The notes under the pieces were generated by a model. The model did no database searches and was not told the DNA's origin. It saw only the letters and a program-made list of their open reading frames with translations. The translations under genes and the position numbers were made by a program. From NCBI GenBank assembly GCA_905221605.1, contig CAJNDS010000301.1:80398-144397 (forward strand): a DNA stretch of 64,000 nt, given 5' to 3'. Origin of the DNA: Symbiodinium natans. Its lineage: Eukaryota > Sar > Dinophyceae > Suessiales > Symbiodiniaceae. Shown here piece after piece: positions 12,114 to 24,500 of this stretch (the first letter of the stretch is position 1; the number at the start of each line of letters is the position of its first letter).

Positions 12114-12427
12114 GCAGAAATTCTATCGGACAGAGAATCGCCCCTAAGCGCCTCACACAAAGCCTGAACAGCAAGAGGGCATGGACAGTGGCTCGCGCAC
12201 CCACCGCGGCAGACACCACGGAGGCCGTTGCGAAGCAGACAATGCTTTGCAGGCCGAGGTTGCTGCATCTTCGGGTAGGTCCGGGGCAGCGGGTGGGGCG
12301 CACGATGATACCCACCTTATGCCTGAAGAGCCTATCAGATCTTGTGCCGGTGTGTCAATCGGACTTTGGCCAAGCCAAACATGAAGAACCTGAAAGTCTC
12401 CAGCTTGCCGCCGCAATTCGCGAGCGC

Positions 12428-12468
<41 letters not shown>
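12428..12468 (+). repeat. CT dinucleotide array
   Basis: About 20 CT units. Confidence 0.95.
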
Positions 12469-12469
<1 letters not shown>

Positions 12470-12596
12470 TTCCCGAAGAGTTTTGGGTGTGGGGCGTGGA
12501 GCCCACACCCCAGAACATGCTTGGGGGCGAGGATTGCTGAAGACATGCCGCCATGTGGCATGATTGGGACAGTCTACAGCAGCCTCTGAAGTCTAT

Positions 12597-12722
12597 ACAG
12601 TAAACTCCAAAAAGTTGGAACATCCGAAGCCATACAGCCTATACCCAAAAGGTATACTGAAGGGAATCCCAGCTCCAATCATCCTTGCACCATGTTCCAA
12701 CTTTCTGGAGTATTACTGTAGA
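12597..12722. repeat. Foldback element, family 8 (CAGTAAACTCCA)
   Basis: Arms ACAGTAAACTCCAAAAAGTT and AACTTTCTGGAGTATTACTGT. Confidence 0.85.
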
Positions 12723-13583
12723 GCATTCTAGCCCTCAGTGGGAAGCGAGATTTTTGTCGAGATGGGCGCTTGAGAAATTGCCTCAGGCATCGATACCTCC
12801 GCATGTCTTCATCTGATGCCAGTTTGCCAGGATTCCATAATTAGGGTTAAGGGTTGAGTCATATATATATATATATGTACACAAGATATCCATAGGGTTG
12901 CGAAAAAAGAGCAAAGAACAACAGAGCGGGAGACTGCATCATAACAGGACCTTGTTGTTAAGGAACTTGAAGTACATTGCCATAATGACGAGCATACTTT
13001 GTAACTTGCTACATGTTCCCTTTTGTGGCAAAAGCATTAGCTTCTTGGGAACGTGTTGGTCAACATCTCTCAGCGATTTCCGGTCTCCGACACAAGGTAA
13101 GGGCCGGGAATACTAAACTACCAGCACCTTGCCCATTGAGCTGTGTGCCAGCCCTCCTGACGACCAAACCTAGCCAACTCATTACACCCGGAACCCTTAC
13201 TGGGTGTTCTTGAGGAACTTTGACTTAAGGTACCTCAAGCTACCATTACATGGTTACATGGCAAAGATTTCACTTTTCTGGTAGCTTAGCTGAACAAGAG
13301 TCCGGAAAATCCTAAGCCGGCCCTGCCGTTTTCATCCGTTCATCTCGACTTCAAAAGCGCGCCAAGCACCGCAAGCACTTACTGGTTCTTAGTAGGGAAT
13401 GAGACACTTACATATACACTAGGACCGGGAGTAGGCCCTTTTTTTCCTTCTTTTAGTAGGGTTTGGGTTACCTTATGAGAGACTTACGCTATAGCAGCCT
13501 TTAACGGGCATATATAGAGGGATAGAAGGTGCCAATTCCCTCATTCTACTTGGGGGCTCATGGTACTCACACCCCAATTGCTT

Positions 13584-13693
13584 AGTAGCCCAGCGGTACC
13601 CTTTTCCCTTTTTTCTGGTTCAAGGTTCCCTTAAGAAACTAACCAAGCAAAAAAAGGGTGCCCTTATTATAATATGGTTACCGGGGTACCAAG
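13584..13693. repeat. Foldback element, family 3 (GTAGCCCAGTGGTACC)
   Basis: Arms TTAGTAGCCCAGCGGTACCC and GGTTACCGGGGTACCAAG, with an internal mirror (CCCTT / AAAAAGGGTG). Confidence 0.8.
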
Positions 13694-13798
13694 ATTATGG
13701 CTGCACTTGTAACACCACCGTGTACGCTATGACCCAATCATAAGCCCTATCAGAGCCCTCTGATATGGTTGCAGATCGGTTGAAAGTACTTAGGGACC

Positions 13799-13935
13799 CT
13801 AAACCCTAAATCCTAAACCCTAAACCCTAAACCCTAAACCCTAAACCCTAAACCCTAAACCCTAAACCCTAAATCCTAAATCCTAAACCCTAAACCCTAA
13901 ACCCTAAATCCTAAACCCTAAACCCTAAACCCGAA
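13799..13935 (-). repeat. CCCTAAA tract with CCTAAAT variants
   Basis: Regular heptamers with interspersed AATCCTA units. Confidence 0.95.
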
Positions 13936-14204
13936 ATCCTTGGGTTACGTACCCCCAGTTAGAGTTGGGGCTTCAAAAGAACCATGGACATCCTAAACCT
14001 TGGGCCCCAAACCCTAAACCCTAAGCCTTAGGCCCCAAACCCTAAACCCTCTTCAAGTAGGTCGAACATCCTAAACCCTAAGCCCTAAACCCTAAACCCT
14101 GAAAGAACTAGGGCAAAGCGCATCGCGCAGCTTGCGGGTCGGAGCGCTCCATGCGGCCACGACGATGCACAGATGGGACCCTCGGACCCTGGAGGTTCCA
14201 TCCG

Positions 14205-14350
14205 TGTAGGGTTTTGGGTTTTGGGTTTTGGGTTTTGGGTTTTGGGTTTTGGGTTTTGGGTTTTGGGTTTAGGGTTTAGGGTTTAGGGTTTAGGGTTTAG
14301 GGTTTAGGGTTTAGGGCTCAGGGTTTAGGGTTTAGGCTTTAGGCTTTGAG
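14205..14350 (+). repeat. TTTTGGG subarray followed by TTTAGGG
   Basis: Eight or more TTTTGGG units change abruptly into TTTAGGG units, which indicates local homogenisation of a variant. Confidence 0.95.
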
Positions 14351-14682
14351 GTTTAGGGCCTTACAGCATCCTGAAGCCCTTACGCCACGAATCCCGCAAG
14401 CCCGCAACTGGGAGGACATGCCATGAGCCTCAGTGATTTCAGTGCCTCTACTGACACCAAACAGGGTTTAGTGTCTAAGCCCGAAACCCTAAACCCTAAA
14501 CCCTAAACCCTAAACCCTAAACCCTAAACCCTAAGGGGCTTGGAGGCCTTTGGGTGCCTCACCCTAGAAAAGACGTGCGATCATGGACCCTACCTTCGCT
14601 TGCGCCCAGTTTTCGCGTTTAGGGTTTAGGGTTTAGGGTTTAGGGTTTAGGGTTTAGGCTTGGGTTTTTTTGTTTTAATATG

Positions 14683-14796
14683 TCTAGGATGCCCAGTAGT
14701 ACCCTCATTCCCTTTTTGGGGGGGTTAGGTTCCCTTAGAAACCCCTTTAAGCAAAAAAAAGGCACCCTTTGTAATCCTAGGTTACTGGGCAACCTA
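14683..14796. repeat. Foldback element, family 5 (CTAGGATGCCCAGTAG)
   Basis: Arms CTAGGATGCCCAGTAGTACC and GGTTACTGGGCAACCTA. The centre resembles family 4. Confidence 0.88.
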
Positions 14797-14809
14797 TAGA
14801 TGTCTTTTC

Positions 14810-14923
14810 TGGGACCGGCAGTAGGCCCTTTTTTCATTTTTTTAGGGTTGGGGTTCCCGTGTAATCCCCTTAAAACCAAAAAGGGACCCTTTTTTATCCT
14901 AGGCTACTCCCGGGTCTAGGTTT
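14810..14923. repeat. Foldback element, family 4 (ACCGGGAGTAGGCCC)
   Basis: Arms GGGACCGGCAGTAGGCCC and GGCTACTCCCGGGTCTAGG. A partial copy lies at 13420-13445. Confidence 0.85.
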
Positions 14924-15263
14924 TGATTCAAACGTGTGATAACTTTTGCCAGGGTTCCAAGTTTCGTATAGTTCAGGCTTTAGGATTGCAGGGTCCCAGA
15001 AGGGTGAGGGGTTGTAGCGTTTAGGGTTGTAGGGTTTTGGGGCTTATGGTGTTAGGGTCTCAGAATCGGGGTTGTTAGGGCTAAGGGTCGCAGGTGAGCC
15101 CAACACAGAAAAGAAGGCCCCTCACATCCCTCCCTACTTCCGCATTGTTTCTAAGCACATTGTGGGGTTTTGGTTTCGGGATTCGGGTTTAGGGTTTAGT
15201 GGTAGTGGAATCCTGTTTTGGGAAGACCCCTCCCATCTCTGACGCTATAAGCAACCTCACGAA

Positions 15264-15335
15264 GAAGAGACCCCCGAAGCGACCTCGCTTGCTCTTGGAG
15301 GAGGCCCACCGCAGCAGTGCGATCACCCTTTTCAT
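15264..15335 (+). CDS. Candidate coding exon of unknown family
   Basis: The frame reads KRPPKRPRLLLEEAHRSSAI. LLLEE could be a PPR helix B end, but there is no Trp and no partner exon. Confidence 0.2.
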
Positions 15336-15679
15336 CCTTTAGGGTTTAGGGTTTAGGGTTTGGGGTTTAGGGTTTAGGGTTTAGGGTTTCGGGTTTAGGG
15401 TTTAGGGGGCCTACGAATCAAACACCCGCTCAAAGACTGTCCATGAAACCGAGGGACAAGGAGCCCAGACCCGAAATCCCAAACCTTGCGACCGTACTTA
15501 GAGGTTTCGGGGGTCTAAGGCTTTTCACGGATGAGAACACGCCGGGGGCTCCCTTGATGCTTCGCGGGACTACCCCGGGAGCGCTGCCGCTCCATCCTGC
15601 TTCTGGTTCCAGGAGCCCTTCCCTCAGACATGACCCGTCCGAGGGTTTAAGAGCCAGGACCTTGTCGATGCAGCCTTGA

Positions 15680-16560
15680 GGAAGGACCAATCTGTTAGCC
15701 TAGATGGCTTATAGGGGTCGAGTCGACGTTTGAATCTGCGTCTTCAGTGGCAGCGCAGGCTTCCTGTTTGGGGTGAAGAGAAAGGTCCACTTCAGGCCAC
15801 GCAGGCACCTCGGTCTGCTGACCATCCCTACCACACTACGAGTTGTACTTGCGATCGTGATTCAGTGGGTCCACTCCATTATGGACGCTGCGCTGAGAAA
15901 ATCTGCATGCTTGCGACTCTTCAGTCTGCCCCTCCAGACTCCCTTTTTTCGCTCGGGCCCTGCGCCTCAAGACTCCCCCTTAAGAAGCTCATGGGCACAG
16001 CGGGGTAGGGGTAGGGGGTCGGGGAGTAGGGAGAGCTGGTGATGTGGGGGTTGAGGGCACACGGTCTTCTCTCTTATACCCTAAGCCCGGCCCGAAACCC
16101 GACATGAGGGGCCCGGGTGCTTTGTAAAGCAGGTTTTTAACCGGAGGAATTTAGCGTTGGCTGGATCAGAGCTTTGCAGCAATAGCATGGGAACTTATAC
16201 ATAGTGTGGTATGATACAATTTGCAGTATGACATACAATAGAATATAATAGTATGTAGAAATAGCAATACAAATAGCAGCTTGAAAGAATGCGGGAGCGT
16301 AGGGCGACCTGGCACCTGGGCACCTCAGTGTTGCCGAAATCTCATCGTTGGATCTGTCAATTGGTTCGCCAGGAGGTATACCTCTACCCTTTGTTTCTCC
16401 GGGACGGGGTAGGTAACCTTTAACGTCTCTGGTTATACAGAATCCTACCACACATTACATGTACAAGGCTAACCTCTTTTGGGCTAGGGCATTCAGCCCC
16501 CAAGGTTACGTAGCTCGGCAACAAATGGCGAGGCATCCCTAGTGGCTGGCATCAGCTATT
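15680..16560. other. Unassigned unique sequence
   Basis: Nearly 900 bp almost without telomere-like units. No domain and no clear splice-bounded exon was seen. Confidence 0.4.
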
Positions 16561-16590
16561 CGATCACTCTTCCTTGCCCCAAACCCTACA

Positions 16591-16703
16591 GTAAACTCCA
16601 GATGTTGGAACATGGTTTAAGGAGAGCTCGGATTCCGATTTCCTTTAGTGTACCTTGCAGGGTATGGGGATAAGGATGTTCCCACTTTTTGGAGTTTACT
16701 ATG
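16591..16703. repeat. Foldback element, family 8
   Basis: Arms ACAGTAAACTCCAGATGTTG and ACTTTTTGGAGTTTACT. Confidence 0.85.
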
Positions 16704-17560
16704 AAGCAGAAAAACCCTAAACCGTAAGCCGTTTGCACAAAAGATGAAGCCCCAAGTCTTTCACTCGATGGAACAAGACACGAACCTTTCCTCATGCAGA
16801 CTTCGAACCCTTACGGTGCACATAACGCTAGTGGGAGTATGGAAACCCTGTCCCTTAAGGTTGGACCAGCCTTGAGAGGGTGTATCGGGTTCAGGGTTTA
16901 GGGTTTAGGGCGGTGTGGACCGACAGGTTTGATGAGCTTAGCCGCCCAAATCCTCAACCGTTGATCCGCACCAGCTTTCTCAGCAGTCAAGTAGGTAGAA
17001 GAGAATCTTCCAGAAGCCCCAAAACCTAACCCTGTAGTTTCCCTCGGAAACGATCCCAAGCCCGAAACCCTAGCCAGTCCCCCCGCCGAAGAAAGAACAA
17101 CGCGAGTTCACCTGGATTTAGGGTTTAGGGTTCGGGTTTAGGGTTTAGGGTTTCGGGTTTCGGGTGTAGGGTTTGGGGTTTAGGGTAAGCCGTTGAGCAT
17201 CGGACGCCCCGGCCATGGCCTGCGATGGCCTCCTCCGGGGGCGCCCAAGAGCCAGAACCTCGAGCTACGCAAGCCTCGAGCGCCTCCCAAGACCCCCCTG
17301 AAGTCGGGACATGGCACTTCGATTGGGGTTTAGGGTTTAGGATTTAGGGTTTAGGGTTTAGGGTTTGGGGGTTAGGGTTTAGGGTTTAGGGTCTAGGGTT
17401 TAGGGTTTAAGGTTTTAAGGTTTAGGGGACCCGCGTTTAACACATTTTTGCTAGGGTTAAAAGTTCGGTGTAGTTTCGTTGCGGGTGTGTAGGGATTGTT
17501 TGTCCTAATTATGGGAATTTAGGGTTTAGGGTGCGGGGATTAAGGTTTGTAGGGCTTAAA

Positions 17561-17656
17561 TTGGGATGTTCCCCGTATACTAACAGTCCAATAGGGATTA
17601 TAGTGCCCCATTTTCATCCCTATTAAGGACTGTTAGTGTCAGGGGAACATCCCAAG
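17561..17656. repeat. Foldback element, family 1
   Basis: TTGGGATGTTCCCC and ACTAACAGTCC at the left; GGACTGTTAGT and GGGGAACATCCCAA at the right. Just upstream of PPR exon 1. Confidence 0.88.
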
Positions 17657-17741
17657 GTTTAAAAAGGCAAAGGTTGGATTAATGAGCGCAGTCGGTTTTT
17701 TGTTGCTGGTTTGTTTTGTGCTTTCTCCTACCTCCCCCAAG

Positions 17742-17796
17742 GTGGCTCCAAGCCATCATCCAACTGTCGCAGCACTTCGACCAAGTTGCTGCCAAC
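17742..17796 (+). CDS. PPR exon 1 (end of one motif, start of motif 1)
   Basis: The exon follows a pyrimidine-rich stretch ending in AAG at 17741 and reads WLQAIIQLSQHF, then DQVAAN. The last six residues are positions 1 to 6 of motif 1. The GC donor at 17797 joins the phase-0 acceptor at 18666, giving the AAN-VAIAACG helix A. The 5' end is uncertain: AG at 17751 or 17772 would also keep the frame. With the 17742 start, the motif before Asp1 is several residues short, so an extra exon may be missing. Confidence 0.6.
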
Positions 17797-20700
17797 GCCC
17801 GGGACCCAATGCACCCAGCAGGGTGTAACATGTTTTTGTGGTTTAGGGTTTAGGGTTTAGGTTTAGGTTTAGGGTTTAGGGTTTTAGGGTTTAGGGCTTA
17901 GGTTTATGGTTTAGGGTTTAGGGTTTGGACCCGAACCCCAAACCTTCAAGCCTGGCTTACAGTCAGCTCGGCGGGTTGCAAACAAAAAACACCACCCCGG
18001 CTTCTCAGGGCTCAGGACGGAGTTTGCGTTTAAACCAACCCCAAAAGACTAAAAGCCCTTGACCCTCTCTGCCCTGGAACCCTAAAACCCTAACATGTAG
18101 CCTGATGATTGAGTGAGATGCTCCCCCTTATACTAACAGTCCTCAATAGGGATTGTAATAGGGGGCACGAAAAATCCCTAAGAAAGACTGCTAGTACAAG
18201 GGGGAACATCCCAACTTGATGATAATATGCTGGCACTCTGACTATGATGGATCGGACGGAATCCTGTGCTGCTGCCACCCTAGCTACCCCAATGTTGGGG
18301 GTTACCTTCTCTCCCACCCCCCAAAAGAATATAACATTGAGCAGACTCCCCCTTACTGGCACGTCCAAGCAAGGACCCAGAAGCCCCTGAGCCCTAAACC
18401 CACCAGGGTTGAGGGTGGAATGAGGTCGGATCAAGTCACGCGTCGATTCCAGAGTCCCTGCAGAGTGGCTCGTCCAGCTGTGCGGGTGCCAAAAGCACGG
18501 TGGCAAAGCACAAAAAACCTTCACTGGGTTTGGGGTTTGGGGTTTAGGGTTTAGGGAAACCTGCCTGGGTTGAGGGATTAGAGTTGGTCTAGGGTTTAGG
18601 GTTTAGGGTGTAGGGTGTAGGGTTTAGGGTTTAGGGTTTAGGTCTAGGGGCCCTAAATATGCCAAGGTTGCCATCGCGGCATGCGGCCGCCGAAGCCTTT
18701 GGCCGCTTTCGCTCGCCATCCTCCAGGAGCACGAGGGTACTTGGAGGTTCATCGTACTTATAAACCAATTCAACTGTACGTATAGCCCACTTATAAGCCC
18801 TTTAAGTGCACTAATATGGTTGTAATGGGGTTATAAGCACAGTTTTTGTTGGGGTGAATAAGTACCCTGAACCTCCAAGTAAGCCTGACAGCGACACCAG
18901 AACGCCCACCCAGCAAGGGCAAAGGCAAAGGTAACAACAACTTAACCTGTGTGCGACCTGGGTCGGGGCCTCTAAACAGCACCCTAGTTCCGGAAGATGC
19001 AAAAACACAACTCCCCGGAATAAGGGGATTTTGTCGGGCACCCCGCAAAGCGTCCTGTCCTGAATAGCCAAACTTGACGTTATAGAGTGCTTATAGGGGT
19101 TCAGGTTTAGGGTTTAGGGTTCAGGGTTAGGGTTTAGGGTTTAAGGTTGAGGAGGGGTTCAGGGTTTCGGGGTACCTACAGTTGAATAGTAACTGCCCTT
19201 AATTAGTGAAAGCTGTAGGTAAAGAGGGTCCCACCCTAAACCCTAGACCCTGTACCCTAAACCCTAAACCCTAAACCCTAAACCCTAAACCCTAAACCCT
19301 AAACCCTAAACCCTAAACCCTAAACCCTAAACCCTAAACCCCAACCCCGGTAGGGTTTCTTTACAGGCATGTGTTGGTCTTAGGATCGTATGCATGGCGC
19401 CGTGGAGCAACCCTCAAATGGCGGATGCGACTTCTTCCGCTTGATGGTGGACTTCGGAAACTCGGGTTTAGGGTTTAGGGTTTAGGGTTTATGGTTTCAG
19501 GGTTTAGGGTTAGGGATTGGGTTTAGGGTTTAGGGTTTAGGGTTTAGGGTTTAGGGTTTAGGGTTTAGGGTTTAGGGTTTAGGGTTTAGGGTTTAGGGTT
19601 TAGGGTTTAGGGTTTAGGGTTTAGGGTTTAGAAATAAGGTTTTTCACCCTGAGCCCTAACCCTTTACGGTGTCAAGAAGGAGCTTTCTTCCTGGCGCTTG
19701 GCGGATGTGTTCAGCTTCAACACAGCATAGGGCTCAAAAGCGCTTCTGGGGGGGGGGAGGTGTCGAGTTTATGCTTCAGACCATCGTGGATTGACAGGGC
19801 AGCAATGGGCCAGGGGTTTCATGATAGGCCTTTAAACCCTAAACCCCAAACCCCAAACCCTAAACCCTGAACCCTAAACCCTAAACCCTAAACCCTAAAC
19901 CGTTTCGGTTTCAGGGTTCGGGGGTTCTCGGATTCAAGGATGTTGGGGTTTAGGGTTTAGGTTTCAGGGTTCAGGGTTCAGGGTTTAGGGTTTAGGGCTA
20001 GGTCTTTGGTTTAGGGTTTTCCATCTCACCCTTCATGGGACTCTACCTTGGATAATTTTGGGTTTGGGGGGACCTGTTTCAATATCATTTCAGGGCATTT
20101 TAGGGTAGGAGTATGTTAAGGGAACCTCCTAGGGGTACATCCCCCTTGAACACTTGGTTCCGCCACAAGGCGCGATGTTTAGAGTTGAGGGTGAACCTTG
20201 TGCTAGCCCTGCCGAAATTCGCGCTTCCGACTGATTTCTGTGCCAGTTTTGGGCTATATTGGGTTTAGGAAAACGGTGGGGGAGGGGGGCTTCGGTTTCG
20301 TCTAGAGGGCCTAGGGTACCGAATGTAATGGCCGAAAAGAGGCGGTACGGCAACAGAAATACGATTTAGGTTAAGTGCGGAGAGACAAGGGTTCCACCCC
20401 ACCAAACAAGAGGGTCCCCCCTCCCCCTCCCCCGCCCCTAAACCCTAAACCCTCTAAACCCCCTCTCCGAAAGCTGCACCTTGGAGCTTCTATCTCTTTG
20501 ACATTGGTACTGTATATTTTAGGGCACTATCACTGAAGGTCTTTTGTTTTCGGGCCCTGAGACCTCCCAAGCCCCAAACCAGCTCGGTAACTCAGGCCCT
20601 AAACGCCTGCGACAGGGCTTGCCAGTGGCAAAGGCACCATGCGACCAAAGTAGCTGTGCGCGGTCGCCCCGCAAATCCAGTACCTTGTGTTCTGGTGCGC

Positions 20701-21543
20701 GGTCGCCCCGCAAATCCAGTACCTTGTGTTCTGGGTTTTGGAGTATACTTAAATATTTTTTGTTCCGGGTTCCTATTATCGCCACTTATACCTAAAAAGT
20801 ATACACTTCTTTTCAAGGCCTACTCCACAGTAGGGTGCTGAGGTTCTGCGTCTTCTATCATCCCAACCTCCCAAAACCCGAAACCCTATCATACCAACCT
20901 GCCTAAGCCCTGATCTCTAAACCGTAGCGATGTTGATAGCAAGGCTCCCGGAGAAGTTTTAAGGTAGGTTCTTGAATAAACCCTAGACCCTAAACCCTAA
21001 ACCCTGAGTTCTTCCAGCACACCAGGGCTGAGGGTTTAGAGCCCCAGATTCAAAAAGGCAGGGGTTTAGGGTTTAGGGTTTAGGGTTTAGGGTTTAGGGT
21101 TAAAGGGGGGTTTATGGGCTTACGCGTAGGTATCGCAGGGGTTTCGGAGTAGGGGGGGAGGGGGGTCCAAGGGTTCGGGTGGAGTGTTGGAGCTAAGTTG
21201 TGGGGCCCGGGCTTCTCACCCAAACCCCCTACTTAAGATGTTCCCCCTTATACGAACAGCTTCATCGGGATATATCTTGGGGGGGTACTATACTCCCTAT
21301 GAAGGACTGTTAGTATAAGGAGAACATCCCAAACCCCTTGCAGAAGTTTCGGGACAAGGGTTTAGGGTTAGGCTTTCGGGCGGCGTGCGAGTGTGAAGCC
21401 CAAACCCTCCACCCAAGCTCTGCCGCCCTCCATTCCCTTAATCGCCCAAAAGCCCAGGACCCGAACCCTAAACCCCGAAACCCTCTCAATGTAAACCCCA
21501 AACCCTAAACCCTAAACCCTAAACCCCAAACCCTAAAAAAACT

Positions 21544-21574
<31 letters not shown>

Positions 21575-24500
21575 ACCCCCCCAGGGCGCAGCTTGTGCAT
21601 GGAGAGATGGCTGCTGCCGGCATTGCGCCAGACCTGGTCACGTACAACACGACCCAAAGGGTTGAGGGAGTGAGGGGTTGAGGGAGTGAGGGCTTAGGGC
21701 TTAGGGCTTAGGGCTTAGGGCTTAGGGCTTAGGGCTTAGGGCTTACGGCTTAGGGCTTAGGGTTTAGGGTTTAGGGTTTAGGGTTTAGGGCTCATTCTAA
21801 GGGTAGTTTCATGGGGGTCCCTTACCTCCTTTGAAAGGGTTCTGCTCTGCAAGGGCCCCGAATTTGTATAGGGCAAAAAAGGGGTATATAAGGGGCCCCC
21901 CTTTTTAGGTCCCAGTACGAAGGGACCATGAAACTAGCCTAAGATTCATGGTTGAGGGTTTCGGGCTGAAGGGGCTTAGGGGCATAGACTTGTGGCTTGC
22001 GTGTGTAGGGTGGTCCCAAAGGGCGGAAGTGACTTGGGCACAAAAAGGGTTTAGGGTTTGGGGTTTAGGGTCTACAGGCTCCTCTCGGGATTTAGGAGCA
22101 GTGTAGATGATGGGGAGGGTGGTGTTCCCCGACTCAGGGTTTCCGTATATTTGAGAGGGGGGGGGGGGGGGGGGGTGCTGAATCAGGGGGGATTGTACTA
22201 TATTGGGTGTATAGGTCACCCCCACCCCCCTCCCGCCATTTTGAGAAGGTCCTCCCTAAACCCTGATCAATCTAGTTCAGGACTAAGGGATGTCGAGAAT
22301 TTAGCCTTATAAACCCTAAACCCTAAACCCTAAACCCTAAACCGCGGCTTGCATTCTTGGGATGCGGGCAGGACCATTGGCAGCTGCGGCCGGGCGGCCA
22401 GCTGGCAGCATGCGCTGCAGCTCATCGCCGAGATAGGACGCAGATCCTGTACAAAAGAATAAAAAAACACATTAATCCCTATATTACCCTTAATAATCCC
22501 TATATTACCCTGAATAGGGAAGAATATTGTTTCGGAAAATGGGCAATTAGTAGACTATGGCGCGTTGCAATACCTAGTTGTTGAACGGACTGTTGGGAGG
22601 GACACCCTTCGTAAGGACTATATCTACAAGGTGTATCTGTAACATGCACATATATATATATATATGTATTTGTTTATATTCTGTTTTATTCAATTATTTA
22701 TTTATGTATGCATTTATGTATTGTGTTTGTGGGGGTGGTAATCTTTAACTATTCGTGATTTTTGCTTCTGTCTGTAATTCTGTTTTGAGGTTCACACGTT
22801 GTTCCGGGAATTCATACCTCCCCCAAGATAATCCACCCGTTTGTGCATTGACTACATAAGAGAAGGGCTTCATCTGCGAAACCCTCAACCTCGCAACCTC
22901 TCAAGCTGAACATTCTCATGTCCGAGAGCCGCAAGCATCGCAAGACCCTAAACCAACCCTGAGAGTGGTTCGTCCAGCTATGCCAGAAACCCTAAGAGCC
23001 GCCCTGGCACCCTAATTACGCCTAAACTCCCACAAGCATCGCCCGGCAGGCCAGGACGGCCTTGAGCCAGATCTCATCACCTTCAACAGCAGCATCAGCG
23101 TCTGTGAGACGCCTCGCGCAACATTCAGAGGTGTGGTGACCAGTGCGGTGTGTGGGTGTGTGTGTGTGACAGACTCATGGGTTACATGGGTTCGTGGTCT
23201 CTTGAAGTAGGGTTTCTGTTTTATTGGGGTATATATTTGGGGTTCTCATTGGGGTATCTAGGGGCTATATTAAGGCATAGGGCTAGTATAAGGGTAACAG
23301 GTTGTGGGGCTGTTTTGAACTCATGGGCTTTGTCCTCTGGCTGTCATGGTGCTCTGTCCAGATGGGCAGGTGGCCACTGTTTGTTGACTCCTTCTCTAGC
23401 CTTGAAACTTGAATGCCGTTTAAGATTCTCACAGAATGCCTTACATAGATATTTTGTATACTACTTGCAAACACTGAAACCTTAAAACCCCGAAGCCCTA
23501 AACCCTAAACCGTAGGGATTAGGGTTTAGGGGGTAGGGTTTAGGGGTTAGGGTGCCCATTCTTCACCACGTATACCTTGGGGACCAAATATGAACCTGAA
23601 AATTGGGGTCATACCCCCTACGCAATTATAATCCTTATTAAGGGTCTGCGGACCTTGAGAACTCTTGTTCATCCCTAGAAGGTGTTACAGGGTTCATTTC
23701 GTCCCCACGGTAGCGCAATCCCCTCTCTTCCAGAAAGGAAGCGGAGCAGCTGGAGGCCAGCACTGACGCTGTTTGGCCGCTTGCGCTGAAACATTCTGAG
23801 GGAGCTTGGATGCTGTCTTTGGGTTTTAGGGTTTAGGGTTTTAGGGTCTTAGGCCCCTGCCTTTATTCCCGGCCGACTCCCGAAGCCCGGATGCAAAAAA
23901 AAATTGGTCTTAGGGTCCCCTCGGCGTGGATGAGGCCGGGCTTGGGTTTGCGGGTGTGTGAGGTGGGGGTTCCTTTCCTTGGGGACGAAATGAAGCCTAA
24001 GATTTGTGTCATATACCCTGACTACTATAATTCCTATTCAGGTCTGTGAACCGTAAATCCTTTTAGGATTCATTTCGTCCCCAAGGTTCTGGCAGTCACC
24101 AAATCCCAGTTGCAAAAGGGTTTGGCGGGCCCGTGCCTGGCGGGTTGGCGCTTTTTCTGGCTGGTTCTTTGGAGGGAATGAGGGAATGAGGTATCCTATA
24201 TCATCCCTTAAACGGTAAATATAGGGCACTAATTCCCTCATTCCCTACTAAGAACCAGGGGGTTTTTGTAAGCTGAGGGCTCCGCTTTTCCCCGGCGACT
24301 GGGTTTTCATGTGCCCCCCCCCCCCGATTTCTCTGGCCGCAGAGGTGACGTCGGGCGCTTGAGATTGGAGCGCGCGCCCCGGCAGATCTCTGCAAATCGG
24401 TGTTGAGGGTTTAGGGAAGTTTAGTAGGTTTAGGGTTTAGGGTTTAGGGTTTTAGGTTTTAGGGTTTAGGGTTTAGGGTTTAGGGTTTAGGGTTTAGGGT

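Noticed and set aside
12153-12623. 156-codon minus ORF and overlapping plus ORFs
   Set aside because: They run through the CT dinucleotide array and part of a foldback element. No motif was found and both strands are open.
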